From: Spirulina major PCC 6313
Lineage (GTDB): Bacteria; Cyanobacteriota; Cyanobacteriia; Cyanobacteriales; Spirulinaceae
Direction of reading: 5' to 3'
Assembly: GCF_001890765.1 (NCBI RefSeq)
Contig: NZ_KV878783.1
Location: 559,028-623,027, forward strand
DNA length: 64,000 bases
Shown here: piece after piece, positions 31,229 to 39,776 of the stretch
Layout: each line of letters opens with the position of its first letter
How positions within the stretch are numbered: the stretch's first letter is position 1
Translations under genes and position numbers: made by a program
The notes under the pieces: generated by a model
Seen by the model: only the letters and a program-made list of their open reading frames with translations
What the model was told of the DNA's origin: nothing
Databases searched by the model: none

Positions 31229-31241
31229 CCCCAATCATCAG

Positions 31242-31293
31242 GGTGCATCTATAGTTCACACTATAGCACCCCAAAAGAGGGGTGTCACCCCTC
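31242..31293. other. Two further hairpins in the dnaN-ygfZ spacer
   Basis: CTATAGT-tcac-ACTATAG at 31249-31266, extended by GGTGC/GCACC on either side, is followed by the 8-1-8 palindrome GAGGGGTG-T-CACCCCTC at 31277-31293. Next to it is an A/T-only run (31299-31316). Together with the terminator at 31203 they give three stem-loops in a row on the - strand, compatible with a small structured RNA. No known RNA family was recognised. Confidence 0.4.
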
Positions 31294-31438
31294 ACCCCAA
31301 AAAATAAAATAAAAAATTCCTGCTAAATCGCTGTATGCCTCACTGGGTAAACAATTCAAGGCTGATCAAAAAATCCCTTGATTCCCACGTCTGACACAAT
31401 GGGAATTCCGATTTGAAATTTTGAGTGATTCCGTTGCC

Positions 31439-32605
31439 ATGAAACTTGTTTGCAGCCAAAGCGACCTCAACAGCAATCTTTCCCTCGTCAGTCGAGCCGT
31501 TCCCGCTCGTCCGAGTCATCCCGTGCTTGGCAACGTCCTGTTAATCGCGGACGAAAGCAAACAGCGTATCCGGCTCCGAGGCTTTGACCTCAGCCTTGGG
31601 ATCGAAACCAGCTTTCCCGCCCAAGTCACCCAGAGCGGCGACATCACCCTCCCCGCGAAAACCCTCGGCGATATCATCTCCCGTCTTCCCGATGGCGAAA
31701 TCACCCTCACCCACGAAGACGACGACACCGACGAAGGCGGCCTCGTCACCCTCACCTCCACCTCTGGCCGCTACCAACTGCGCAGCCTCAACGCCGAAGA
31801 CTTTCCCGAACTGCCCACCGTGGATGATGGCGACTCGATTCTGCTGCCGGTGGAGTCCCTCGCGGAGGGGTTGCGATCGACCCTGTTTGCCGCCAGTACC
31901 GAAGAAACCAAGCAAGTTTTAACCGGTGTCCATGTCACCCTCGGTCGGGATGCGATCGAATTTGCCGCCACCGACGGCCACCGTTTAGCCGTCCTCGAAA
32001 CCCCCAACGATCGCGACGACGATGCCGAAGCTAACACCGCCACCGATGGCCTTGAAGTGACCATTCCCGCCCGGGCGCTGCGGGAATTGGAGCGGATGCT
32101 CGGCCTCCGTAATAAAGAAGATGGGGTAACGCTGCATATCGATGCGGGTCAAGTCATTTTTGAACTAGGGGATGATCTGAAGCTCACCAGCCGCAAACTG
32201 GAAGGGGCTTACCCTGCCTATCGTCAACTCTTGCCGACGCAGTTTTCCAATCAAGTCACTGTGGATCGCCGCAAATTTCAAAGTGCCCTAGAGCGGATTG
32301 CGGTCTTGGCGGATTCTCGGAATAATGTGGTGCGCTGTACGATTGACCAAGGGCGGCAACAGGTGCAGTTGTCGGTGGAATCCCAGGATGTGGGTAGTGG
32401 CCGGGAATCGATGGACGCGACAGTGAGCAGTGATACGCCCAAAGAAATCGCGTTCAATGTGAAGTATTTAATGGACGGGTTAAAAGCCCTGTCGAGTAGT
32501 GAAATTACCATCCATCTCAACTCGGCAACGCAACCCGTGATCTTCACGCCCCTGAGCGGCTTAAAAATGACCTATCTCGCCATGCCAGTGCAGTTGCGGG
32601 ATTAG
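31439..32605 (+). CDS. dnaN: DNA polymerase III beta sliding clamp
   Basis: A 388-residue clamp that encircles DNA and tethers the replicative polymerase. ATG at 31439 (MKLVCSQSDLNSNLSLVSRAVPARPSHP) matches cyanobacterial family starts; upstream codons in frame are ignored. Three repeated clamp domains are visible, with the conserved segments VLGNVLLIAD, ATDGHRLAVLETP and the C-terminal YLAMPVQLRD. As usual in cyanobacteria it is not linked to dnaA here. Divergent from ygfZ and convergent with hemB. Confidence 0.96.
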   Translation: MKLVCSQSDLNSNLSLVSRAVPARPSHPVLGNVLLIADESKQRIRLRGFDLSLGIETSFPAQVTQSGDITLPAKTLGDIISRLPDGEITLTHEDDDTDEGGLVTLTSTSGRYQLRSLNAEDFPELPTVDDGDSILLPVESLAEGLRSTLFAASTEETKQVLTGVHVTLGRDAIEFAATDGHRLAVLETPNDRDDDAEANTATDGLEVTIPARALRELERMLGLRNKEDGVTLHIDAGQVIFELGDDLKLTSRKLEGAYPAYRQLLPTQFSNQVTVDRRKFQSALERIAVLADSRNNVVRCTIDQGRQQVQLSVESQDVGSGRESMDATVSSDTPKEIAFNVKYLMDGLKALSSSEITIHLNSATQPVIFTPLSGLKMTYLAMPVQLRD

Positions 32606-32645
32606 CGCGATCGCTCGCATTGAATCGGCAGGATTGCCTCACATC

Positions 32646-32668
32646 AGGAGCGATGAGTGATCGCTCCT
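32646..32668. terminator. Hairpin between dnaN and hemB
   Basis: A perfect 9-bp stem AGGAGCGAT with loop GAGTG and ATCGCTCCT lies 41 bases after the dnaN stop, in the spacer between two convergent genes. The flanks lack a T-run, so termination activity is uncertain. Confidence 0.4.
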
Positions 32669-32809
32669 GGAGCAACCTCCTCTCCCCTGTCTGATTGAGT
32701 TGATCAAGCAACTGAACTCGTTGTAGATTGCCAGAAATACGGTTCAAAAAATGCAAGGTCATCACTAATATTTTCTTGATATAAAGAACGTAATCGGTTA
32801 TCGATGCAG

Positions 32810-33897
<1,088 letters not shown>

Positions 33898-33903
33898 AAT
33901 ATC

Positions 33904-34260
33904 CTACCCCATTTTTTTGACAAAGAGAAACCCAGTTTCTCCTGTGCTAGTGATGGAAGTGCCGCCATCCAAGTGCCAGATCCAAACCGTTCCCGATTGT
34001 CTCCCTGCCGCTAGAAATGCGCCATCGGCAGATATCGCCAGGGCATCCACTAATTCTCCCTGCGCCTGCTGTAACAGGGTCATTTCACCCGTCTTTGCCT
34101 CGTATCGAACAACTTCGCCTGCCGCAGAACTGGCGGCAAGCCATGCTCAATCGGGCGACCAGGTGATCGCGGTCACGTAATCCGATAACGTCTTGTGCCA
34201 CGCAACTAGGGCCCGTGGCACGAAACCTCTTTGGCGGCAAGTTAGCCAGTGAGCGGATTG
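33904..34260 (-). pseudogene. WD40-repeat protein remnant
   Basis: Reading this strand in one frame gives a degraded WD40 repeat: VTAITWSPD, then a TGA stop (34147-34149) where WD repeats have Gly, then AWLAASSAAGEVVRYEAKTG and a second blade LVDALAISADGAFLAAG with SGTVWIWHLDGG. It ends at a TAG at 33904-33906. Upstream of TWHKTLSDY the frame loses similarity. A single GGA-to-TGA change plus loss of the 5' part explains it. It lies directly upstream of the hemB operator on the same strand, so the former gene and hemB were probably neighbours in one regulated unit. Confidence 0.65.
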
Positions 34261-34278
34261 TACCTGCGCTAACCCAAT

Positions 34279-34305
34279 AAAAAAGGGGAATTCATCCCCT
34301 TCTTT
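34279..34305 (-). terminator. Terminator of nrdB
   Basis: On the - strand GAAGGGG, loop ATGAATT, CCCCTTTTTT forms a stem with an immediate T-run, 46 bases beyond the nrdB stop. It is also nearly symmetric (AATAAA on both flanks), so it may work in both directions. Confidence 0.75.
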
Positions 34306-34350
34306 ATTGAGTTTGATTCAGTTTAAAAGGCTAGAGGGTGCGATCGCGCC

Positions 34351-36962
34351 TTAGATCTCGTCCCAGCCCGTCAAGCCCGACGACATCACGTAACTCGTCA
34401 CCCCTGATTCAAAGAAATTCGCCTTGGTGTTGCCGTCTTTCTTCGTATCGCTGAACCGCTCTAAATGGGTGTAGGGGGATTTTTTGTAGCGATCGCCCTC
34501 ATACAAATTATTCAACCCAATCGCCCGCAAACGACTATTGGCCAAATACTTTGTATATTGCTCCGTACTCGCGTCTGTAATCCCCAAAATTTGATTCCCC
34601 ACAATATGATTCGACCATTGAATCTCCTGCTGAACCGCTATATCAAACAGTTCATACACTTGATCTTTAGAGTGGTTTAACGACTCCATCGCCTCCGGAA
34701 TAATCCGCTGAAACAACCGCACATGAGATAACTCATCCCGATTGATCATCTTGAAAATATCCGAACTTCCCGGCATCAACATCCGCGATGCTAAGTTGTA
34801 GAAATAAATAACGCAACTACCCACGCTTTCACGAGGGGCTAGAGTACACCTTCATCCTACTTTCTTTTTCCCTTACGACTGTCTACTGGACGTACCGGAT
34901 AAGCCTCTTTAGAGAGTGGACTTATACGATATGTTTCATTATTTATTTTTCGCAAAACTGCTTGAGATTCCCAGCCCCAGCTAGATGCTATGTCTTGAAA
35001 ACTCAAAGATATATCTCGCAATTGGTCATAAATTTGATGAACCTCATTTTCAGTCAGTTTCTTCCGCTTGACTGTTTTGCGACGCAGAGGATATATGAAT
35101 GTTTCTGAAAACCAAGTTTTGCCTCGATTAATATCACTAATTACAGTTTCTGAAACTTCATACATGTCTGCGATATCTTTGAATTTCATGTCTGTTGATA
35201 ACAGCAGAGACTGTAGCTCTGTTACTAGCTGAATGCCAAGCTTTTCGTTTCCACTCACTGACACTTGATTATAGCCAGTGTTGACAGAGTCATAGTCTTG
35301 AATCCAAGCAGATTCACGTTCACGTAAACAGTTAAGAGGTATATCGCACTCTAAAACACTAAAAATAAAATTGGTGATATCACTATCTAAGTCGTGATAT
35401 AGAGGAGTATCAATGACACCCGCACAACGTAGATGTTGACTCAGCCTTCTTCCTAGTGAAAAGTTCGTACAACCGATATACACTTGTCCTGTTTTTGTGT
35501 TTTCTATTTTGTAGACAATTCCTGATTGATTACTCATATTCTAGAATGTAAATTTCAACATCATAGAATAGGGAATGTATTGTTTAGGATGTCCCCCGTC
35601 TACTCGTTGAACGTTCCCCATTTAGCAGGGCTTCGCTGCTGATTTCCCATTGTTGTGGTGTTGCTGCCTTGCGGCTTCAGCACCATCCCTTGATTTTTTT
35701 CTGCTCTCGCTCCGTTACGTTTGTGATTTACCACTCCGCTTTGGCTCAAGGGCTTTAGGGCGTTCCAGCAATTTGAGGGATGTTAACCGACACCTTACGA
35801 AATCGGTGGGCCTTGAGTTAATCCAACCCGTTGTAAAAGTACAGACCTTCAAGAATATAGTCCGCAAGCAGAGATACAAAATAGTTTTCTGCTGTGGGAT
35901 TATCCAGATATTTCTGATACATTCCGGCGACAAACTTACACCGTTCAAGTAAGACCCGATCCGTCCGCCAAAAATCATACACTTCCGCACGACGCTCTGA
36001 CGGAATGATCGTCTCAATCATGTACTGATACCTTCGTTCAGAAAGAATCGCAAGCTCTTTCCCGTGGGCAAAACCACAGCTATCTGTTACCAGATAGAGC
36101 AGACCATCTCTTCATCCCATTGGGATGCCTCCCATTTCCACGATCATTAGCTTACCGTGTACGAGCATTTGCTCTGGTCGTTGAACCTTTAACAAAATTT
36201 AATTGTTGCTTGGCTGCTGATTGTCTCTATTAGAGAGTTTCCAGCAATTAGAGAGGTTTTCGACAATCGTTACCGACTGAAGGAGCTATCACTTAACTCT
36301 GGTTGTGCATACCTTCTTGGCTGATCTGTTCCGCCATACAGAGGCTAATTTCGGGTGCAGTAATCGAGGCTTTGATGTGCGGAATATTACAGGTTTGAAC
36401 GGAATCTAAAAAGGTTAAATAGGATAAGATTCCGTCAAAGGCGCGACGTTCTTCTGGCGTGAGGTTTTGATAATCGGTGACATCTTGGGTGATGTCGAGT
36501 TTTTGAGGTCATTACTGTTCAACAAAGATCGCTACACTTTGCCCGCTTTTTTAAAGCTGCTTTATGTCACCATAAAGATCGGACTATATCATCATCCTCT
36601 TCAGGAGTCCCCCGCTTCGATGGGCGATCGCTTCCCACCTACTCTACTCAGGTTTTCGCCCTTTCGATAGTCTCTACACCTTCTGCGAATCTAATCTTTC
36701 TCGCAGCTTGGCACGGTATTGTCTGGTGTTTTTGAGTCAGAGTTTCACCGTTTTCAAGGGATTTTATCTGGACTACCTAATTAATCCAGAAATTCTCACG
36801 CATTTGTTGATACAAGTTCACTGCCCAAGGGTAGCGAACATCATTTAACTGCATGAGGTTGGTTACATTGCCAAACCACATCGAGCGGTTTTCAATCCGA
36901 TCATCCCCAAGGGGATTGAAAATAGGATTGATCGGCATTCTTTGGTTATCAAGTGCGATCAT
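34351..36962 (-). CDS. nrdB: Ribonucleotide reductase class Ia, small (radical) subunit, interrupted by three group I introns
   Basis: The coding sequence is join of 36962-36784, 36509-36296, 36030-35825 and 34813-34351 (complement), 1062 bases, 353 residues. These exons rejoin in frame to an ordinary NrdB: MRENFWI/PQKLDITQ, EGMHNQS/YQYMIET and LYFYNGF/VIYFYNLASRM across the three junctions. The di-iron ligands are in place: Asp in LTFLDSVQ, Glu and His in EGMH, Glu in LEGLYF, Glu and His in RDELSH. The radical tyrosine is the first residue of exon 3. Without splicing, exons 1, 2 and 3 each run into a stop within a few codons (AATTAG after exon 1, TAA after exon 2, TAA after GLD), so the protein depends on intron removal. 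It follows nrdA by 169 bases on the same strand. Confidence 0.9.
34814..35824 (-). ncRNA. Group I intron 3 of nrdB, carrying a homing endonuclease gene
   Basis: 1011 nt. The exon ends in U (GGGTT) and the intron ends in G (GTAGTTG), as group I splicing requires. Core elements in order: P AAATTGCTGGAAC (about 35763-35775), Q AATCAGCAGCGAAGC (about 35629-35643), R GTTCAACGAGTAGAC (about 35598-35612), S GAAGGTGTACTCT (about 34841-34853). P and Q pair through TGCTG/CAGCA (P4), R and S through GAGTA/TACTC (P7). The GIY-YIG gene sits between R and S, that is in the P8 region; without it the intron would be 330 nt. P and Q closely match intron 2, so the two introns are related. Confidence 0.9.
34857..35537 (-). 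CDS. GIY-YIG homing endonuclease encoded in nrdB intron 3
   Basis: A 226-residue protein. The N-terminal GIY-YIG nuclease domain shows GIVYKIENTKTGQVYIGCTN, the catalytic Arg in SLGRRLSQH and the Glu in RERESAWIQ, closing with NTGYNQV. The C-terminal half has two helix-turn-helix-like DNA-binding segments (MKFKDIADMYEVSETVISDI and LSFQDIASSWGWESQAVLRK) and a basic end (RKGKRK). The stop codon lies four bases before the intron's S element, so the gene fills the P8 loop without touching the core. It would cut intronless nrdB alleles and drive intron homing. ATG at 35537. Confidence 0.88.
   Translation of the reverse strand: MSNQSGIVYKIENTKTGQVYIGCTNFSLGRRLSQHLRCAGVIDTPLYHDLDSDITNFIFSVLECDIPLNCLRERESAWIQDYDSVNTGYNQVSVSGNEKLGIQLVTELQSLLLSTDMKFKDIADMYEVSETVISDINRGKTWFSETFIYPLRRKTVKRKKLTENEVHQIYDQLRDISLSFQDIASSWGWESQAVLRKINNETYRISPLSKEAYPVRPVDSRKGKRK
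36031..36295 (-). ncRNA. Group I intron 2 of nrdB
   Basis: 265 nt, no open reading frame. The exon ends in U (CAGAGT) and the intron ends in G (CGAAGG). Core: P TAATTGCTGGAAA (about 36238-36250), Q AATCAGCAGCCAAGC (about 36208-36222), R GGTTCAACGACCAGA (about 36173-36187), S GAAGAGATGGTCT (about 36101-36113). P4 is TGCTG/CAGCA and P7 is GACCA/TGGTC. It interrupts nrdB exactly between the Ser and radical Tyr codons (S/YQYM). The core resembles phage-type IA introns. Confidence 0.9.
36510..36783 (-). ncRNA. Group I intron 1 of nrdB
   Basis: 274 nt, no open reading frame. The exon ends in U (CTGGAT) and the intron ends in G (AGTAATG), splitting an Ile codon AT/A. Core: P AAAACGGTGAAAC (about 36742-36754), Q AATACCGTGCCAAGC (about 36706-36720), R GGTGTAGAGACTATCG (about 36665-36680), S GATGATATAGTCC (about 36581-36593). 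P4 pairs ACGGT/ACCGT and P7 pairs GACTAT/ATAGTC. It differs from introns 2 and 3 in P and Q, so it is probably an independent arrival. Confidence 0.88.
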
Positions 36963-37131
36963 GTTGGGTAAAATATGCCAAAAATTCCAATAGTTTTACA
37001 TCCTATAAATAGATGAAGTCAAACAAAAACTTCATGCTATCTTGGGACTTTTTGGATCATAACGCAGAGTCGTGAGGATTTTCAAAAATCAATCTGAAGA
37101 TCTTACAACTTCCTACGCTGGTCACTATTGA

Positions 37132-39381
37132 TTAATTGGCGCAGGCGACACAGGTGTCGGACTCTTTGTAGTTGTCTTTTTGGACGGTGCGGATGTAGTA
37201 GATTGCTTTGCAGCCTTGTTCCCAGGCGTGAACGAGGGTTTCATAAATATCCTTGGCTGTCAGCACCCCGTCGTGGTACACACCCTCATTTAGATTGAAC
37301 AGTAGTTCCATGCTGATGCCTGTGTCGATCCATTGCTGAATCGTGGCGACGGCATCAACGACGATGCGCTGATCCATCACTTTGTTTTCGGTGTAGAACC
37401 AGAAGCGATCGCTAATGAAGGGCGGTGCGATCGGGACAACTCCTTTGGCCCACTTGTCGTAGTAAAACTTACTGTAGGTGGGCAGGATGGACGCGGTACA
37501 GCCTTGGACGAGGGAGGATGAGGTATTGGGGGCGATCGCGGTCACATGACTGTTACGAATGCCGTGGGTTTGGATGTCCCGTGCAAGTTGATGCCAGCGT
37601 TCCGGTTGTGTGGCGTTGGCGTTGATCCAATCCAGATCACGTCCGCCCAGGACATTACCCCGGCTCCACTCTGAACCCTCAAAGGCAGGATATGCGCCGC
37701 GCTCCTGGGCGAGTTCCATGGAATAGCGGGTGCAGTGATAACCCATGTTCTCAAAGAGAGTGCTGATTTCGGTGCGATCGCCATACTTCAAACGCCGCTT
37801 CGCCAACCAATCCGCCAACCCCATCGCCCCCACGCCAATTGTCCGATAGCGATCGTTATGAGCACCGCTGGCATCGAAAGGGGCATTAGTAAGGTCGATG
37901 GTGTTATCCAAAATTCGCACCGATGTTTCACAATGATGCGCCAAATCATCATCAATATTCGCTAAATTCAGCGAAACTAAATTACATGTATGCGCCAATT
38001 TACCGGGCTTAACATTACTAAATGACTCCACACACAAGTTTGTTGCAGGAATGTAACCTTCGTGTTTATTCGGGTTTAAACGATTAATGGTGTCCTTAAA
38101 ACTCATGTAGGGCAGGCCGGTTTCTACCTGTGTCCGCATCGCTTCTTTGAACAGTTCCCGCGCATTGACTCGGTGAAAGAGTTTTAACCGGCCATCTTCA
38201 CAGGCTTGCTCCACTTCGGCATAGGCAGAGTCAAAGCGATCGCCCCACAGTTCCGCCAACTCAAAGCCTAAGACGCGGTTCACTTCGTAGGGGTCTACCA
38301 ATGTCCAGTCTTGCTTCGTTTTGACGCGCTGCATAAATTCATCAACGATGACAATCTGTGGGAAAACGTCATACGCCTTCCTTCTCACATCCCCATTCTC
38401 GGTTTGGCATTCGAGGAATTCAGGGATATCAAGGTGCCAAATATCGAGGGAAACTGTCACAGCCCCGGCGCGGCGACCGCCCTGATTGACAGCGATCGCT
38501 GTATCGTTGAGCAACTTCACCCAGGGAAGCACTCCGCCCGATGCGTTTTCCTTGCCCATCACCCGTGAGCCTGTCGCTCGAATGCGAGAGACATTCATCC
38601 CCACGCCGCCGCCGCCTTTACTGATCCGAGCGGTGTTGGTGATTTCGTGGAAGATGCTCTCTAGGTTGTCTTCCATGGCGGTAATGAAGCAGGAGGCCAG
38701 GGAGCCACCGGGGACGCGGAGATTGGCGAGGATGGGGGTGGCGAGGGAAATTTTCCGGCTGGCGATCGCTTCGTAAATCCGACGCGCCCACACCATGCGG
38801 TTGTGGTGTTCCTCCACTGAGGCGATGAGCAGGGCACAGGTGAGCAGCGCCTCTTGGGGTAATTCATTAGGCAATAAATATCGCTTGGTGAGCATCACCG
38901 CTCCGGCATAGTCATAGTCAAGGTCGTAATCGGGGTTGATCCAATTTCCGGCCTGGGCCAGTTCATCGGGGGTGTAGGTGAGGATGCGATCGTCGTAGGC
39001 GTTGGCGGTGATTTGGACGTTAACCGTTTGGGGGTAGTTGTCGTACTGGTAGTGACGTGCGACAAGGGTATCTTTCCAGAGGCTCCAAATGTGAAGCCGC
39101 CCCGCCACGTACCGCCAATCCGGTTCCTCTGGGCTACACATCTCTAGGGCACAGTTGATCAGATTGTCTTGAATTTCACGGGTCGTAACCCCATGGCGCA
39201 ACCGTGTTTTTAGACCCGATTCTAACGCCACAGAATTCACCTCAAATCCTTCGCAGGCCCATAACACAACGTCCCGAATCCGTTTGATGTTGAGGGGGGC
39301 CGTAGTGCCATCGCGTTTAATGACGCTGATGTTGGGTTGGACGGGGGTGATTAGTGTGGTGGTGTCATGGGTCGGTTGCAT
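37132..39381 (-). CDS. nrdA: Ribonucleotide reductase class Ia, large (catalytic) subunit
   Basis: A 749-residue, uninterrupted protein that reduces ribonucleoside diphosphates to deoxyribonucleotides with NrdB. An ATP-cone activity domain occupies residues about 15-100 (SVIKRDGTTAPLNIKRIRD). Active-site residues are visible: the redox Cys in GSLASCFI, Asn-Cys-Glu in TNLCVESF, the partner Cys in HTCNLVSLNLAN and the radical-transfer Tyr pair in AIYYIRT. The CxxC tail (SDTCVACAN) ends the protein. No intein or intron is present, in contrast to nrdB downstream. ATG at 39381. Confidence 0.95.
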   Translation of the reverse strand: MQPTHDTTTLITPVQPNISVIKRDGTTAPLNIKRIRDVVLWACEGFEVNSVALESGLKTRLRHGVTTREIQDNLINCALEMCSPEEPDWRYVAGRLHIWSLWKDTLVARHYQYDNYPQTVNVQITANAYDDRILTYTPDELAQAGNWINPDYDLDYDYAGAVMLTKRYLLPNELPQEALLTCALLIASVEEHHNRMVWARRIYEAIASRKISLATPILANLRVPGGSLASCFITAMEDNLESIFHEITNTARISKGGGGVGMNVSRIRATGSRVMGKENASGGVLPWVKLLNDTAIAVNQGGRRAGAVTVSLDIWHLDIPEFLECQTENGDVRRKAYDVFPQIVIVDEFMQRVKTKQDWTLVDPYEVNRVLGFELAELWGDRFDSAYAEVEQACEDGRLKLFHRVNARELFKEAMRTQVETGLPYMSFKDTINRLNPNKHEGYIPATNLCVESFSNVKPGKLAHTCNLVSLNLANIDDDLAHHCETSVRILDNTIDLTNAPFDASGAHNDRYRTIGVGAMGLADWLAKRRLKYGDRTEISTLFENMGYHCTRYSMELAQERGAYPAFEGSEWSRGNVLGGRDLDWINANATQPERWHQLARDIQTHGIRNSHVTAIAPNTSSSLVQGCTASILPTYSKFYYDKWAKGVVPIAPPFISDRFWFYTENKVMDQRIVVDAVATIQQWIDTGISMELLFNLNEGVYHDGVLTAKDIYETLVHAWEQGCKAIYYIRTVQKDNYKESDTCVACAN

Positions 39382-39776
39382 TGTTGACGAGAGCCTCTGT
39401 TGTCAATAGGTGGTGTTCGATCGCTAGGGATTCCCGATTATATTTGGGGCGGCCCGCCCCCCACGATAGCAAAAAACTCAACGCTACAGGTAGAGCAATT
39501 CTAAAGAAAATTTACTTGTAACACACTATACCTAGAAAAACCAGAAATTCGTGTAGGGGGGCGGTTAGGCTGGATCGGGATGGATGGGTGGGGCTGAATG
39601 GACTGGGGCGTGACGCGATCGCCCCTGACGGGAATTTTCGGCTCAATCGCTTCCCCTTCCTAAGAATTCAGCCATAATGATGCACAGTATCTTAAGGGTT
39701 GCGAATTCGAGATGCGATCGCACCTTCTCGCGCTCTGTGTGGCGTTGTCTTTGAAGTCCATTCTGTTGAATCTGTG
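39382..39776. other. Spacer between nrdA and a divergent gene
   Basis: No gene is visible. It must contain the nrdA promoter on the - strand; a clear NrdR-box pair was not found by eye. A GC palindrome GGGGCGG-C-CCGCCCC lies at 39446-39460. The frame of the downstream gene is open from TTG 39699, but that part is judged non-coding. Confidence 0.4.

Noticed and set aside
33917-34180. 87-residue + strand frame near hemB
   Set aside because: The opposite strand reads as WD40 blades, which explains the open frame.
35650-36017. Frames on both strands across intron 3 and exon 3
   Set aside because: They read out of frame through nrdB exon 3 and the structured intron core.
34814-36783. Group II introns or inteins in nrdB
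   Set aside because: No GTGYG start or domain V/AY end; stops follow the exons at once, which rules out inteins; group I cores are present.
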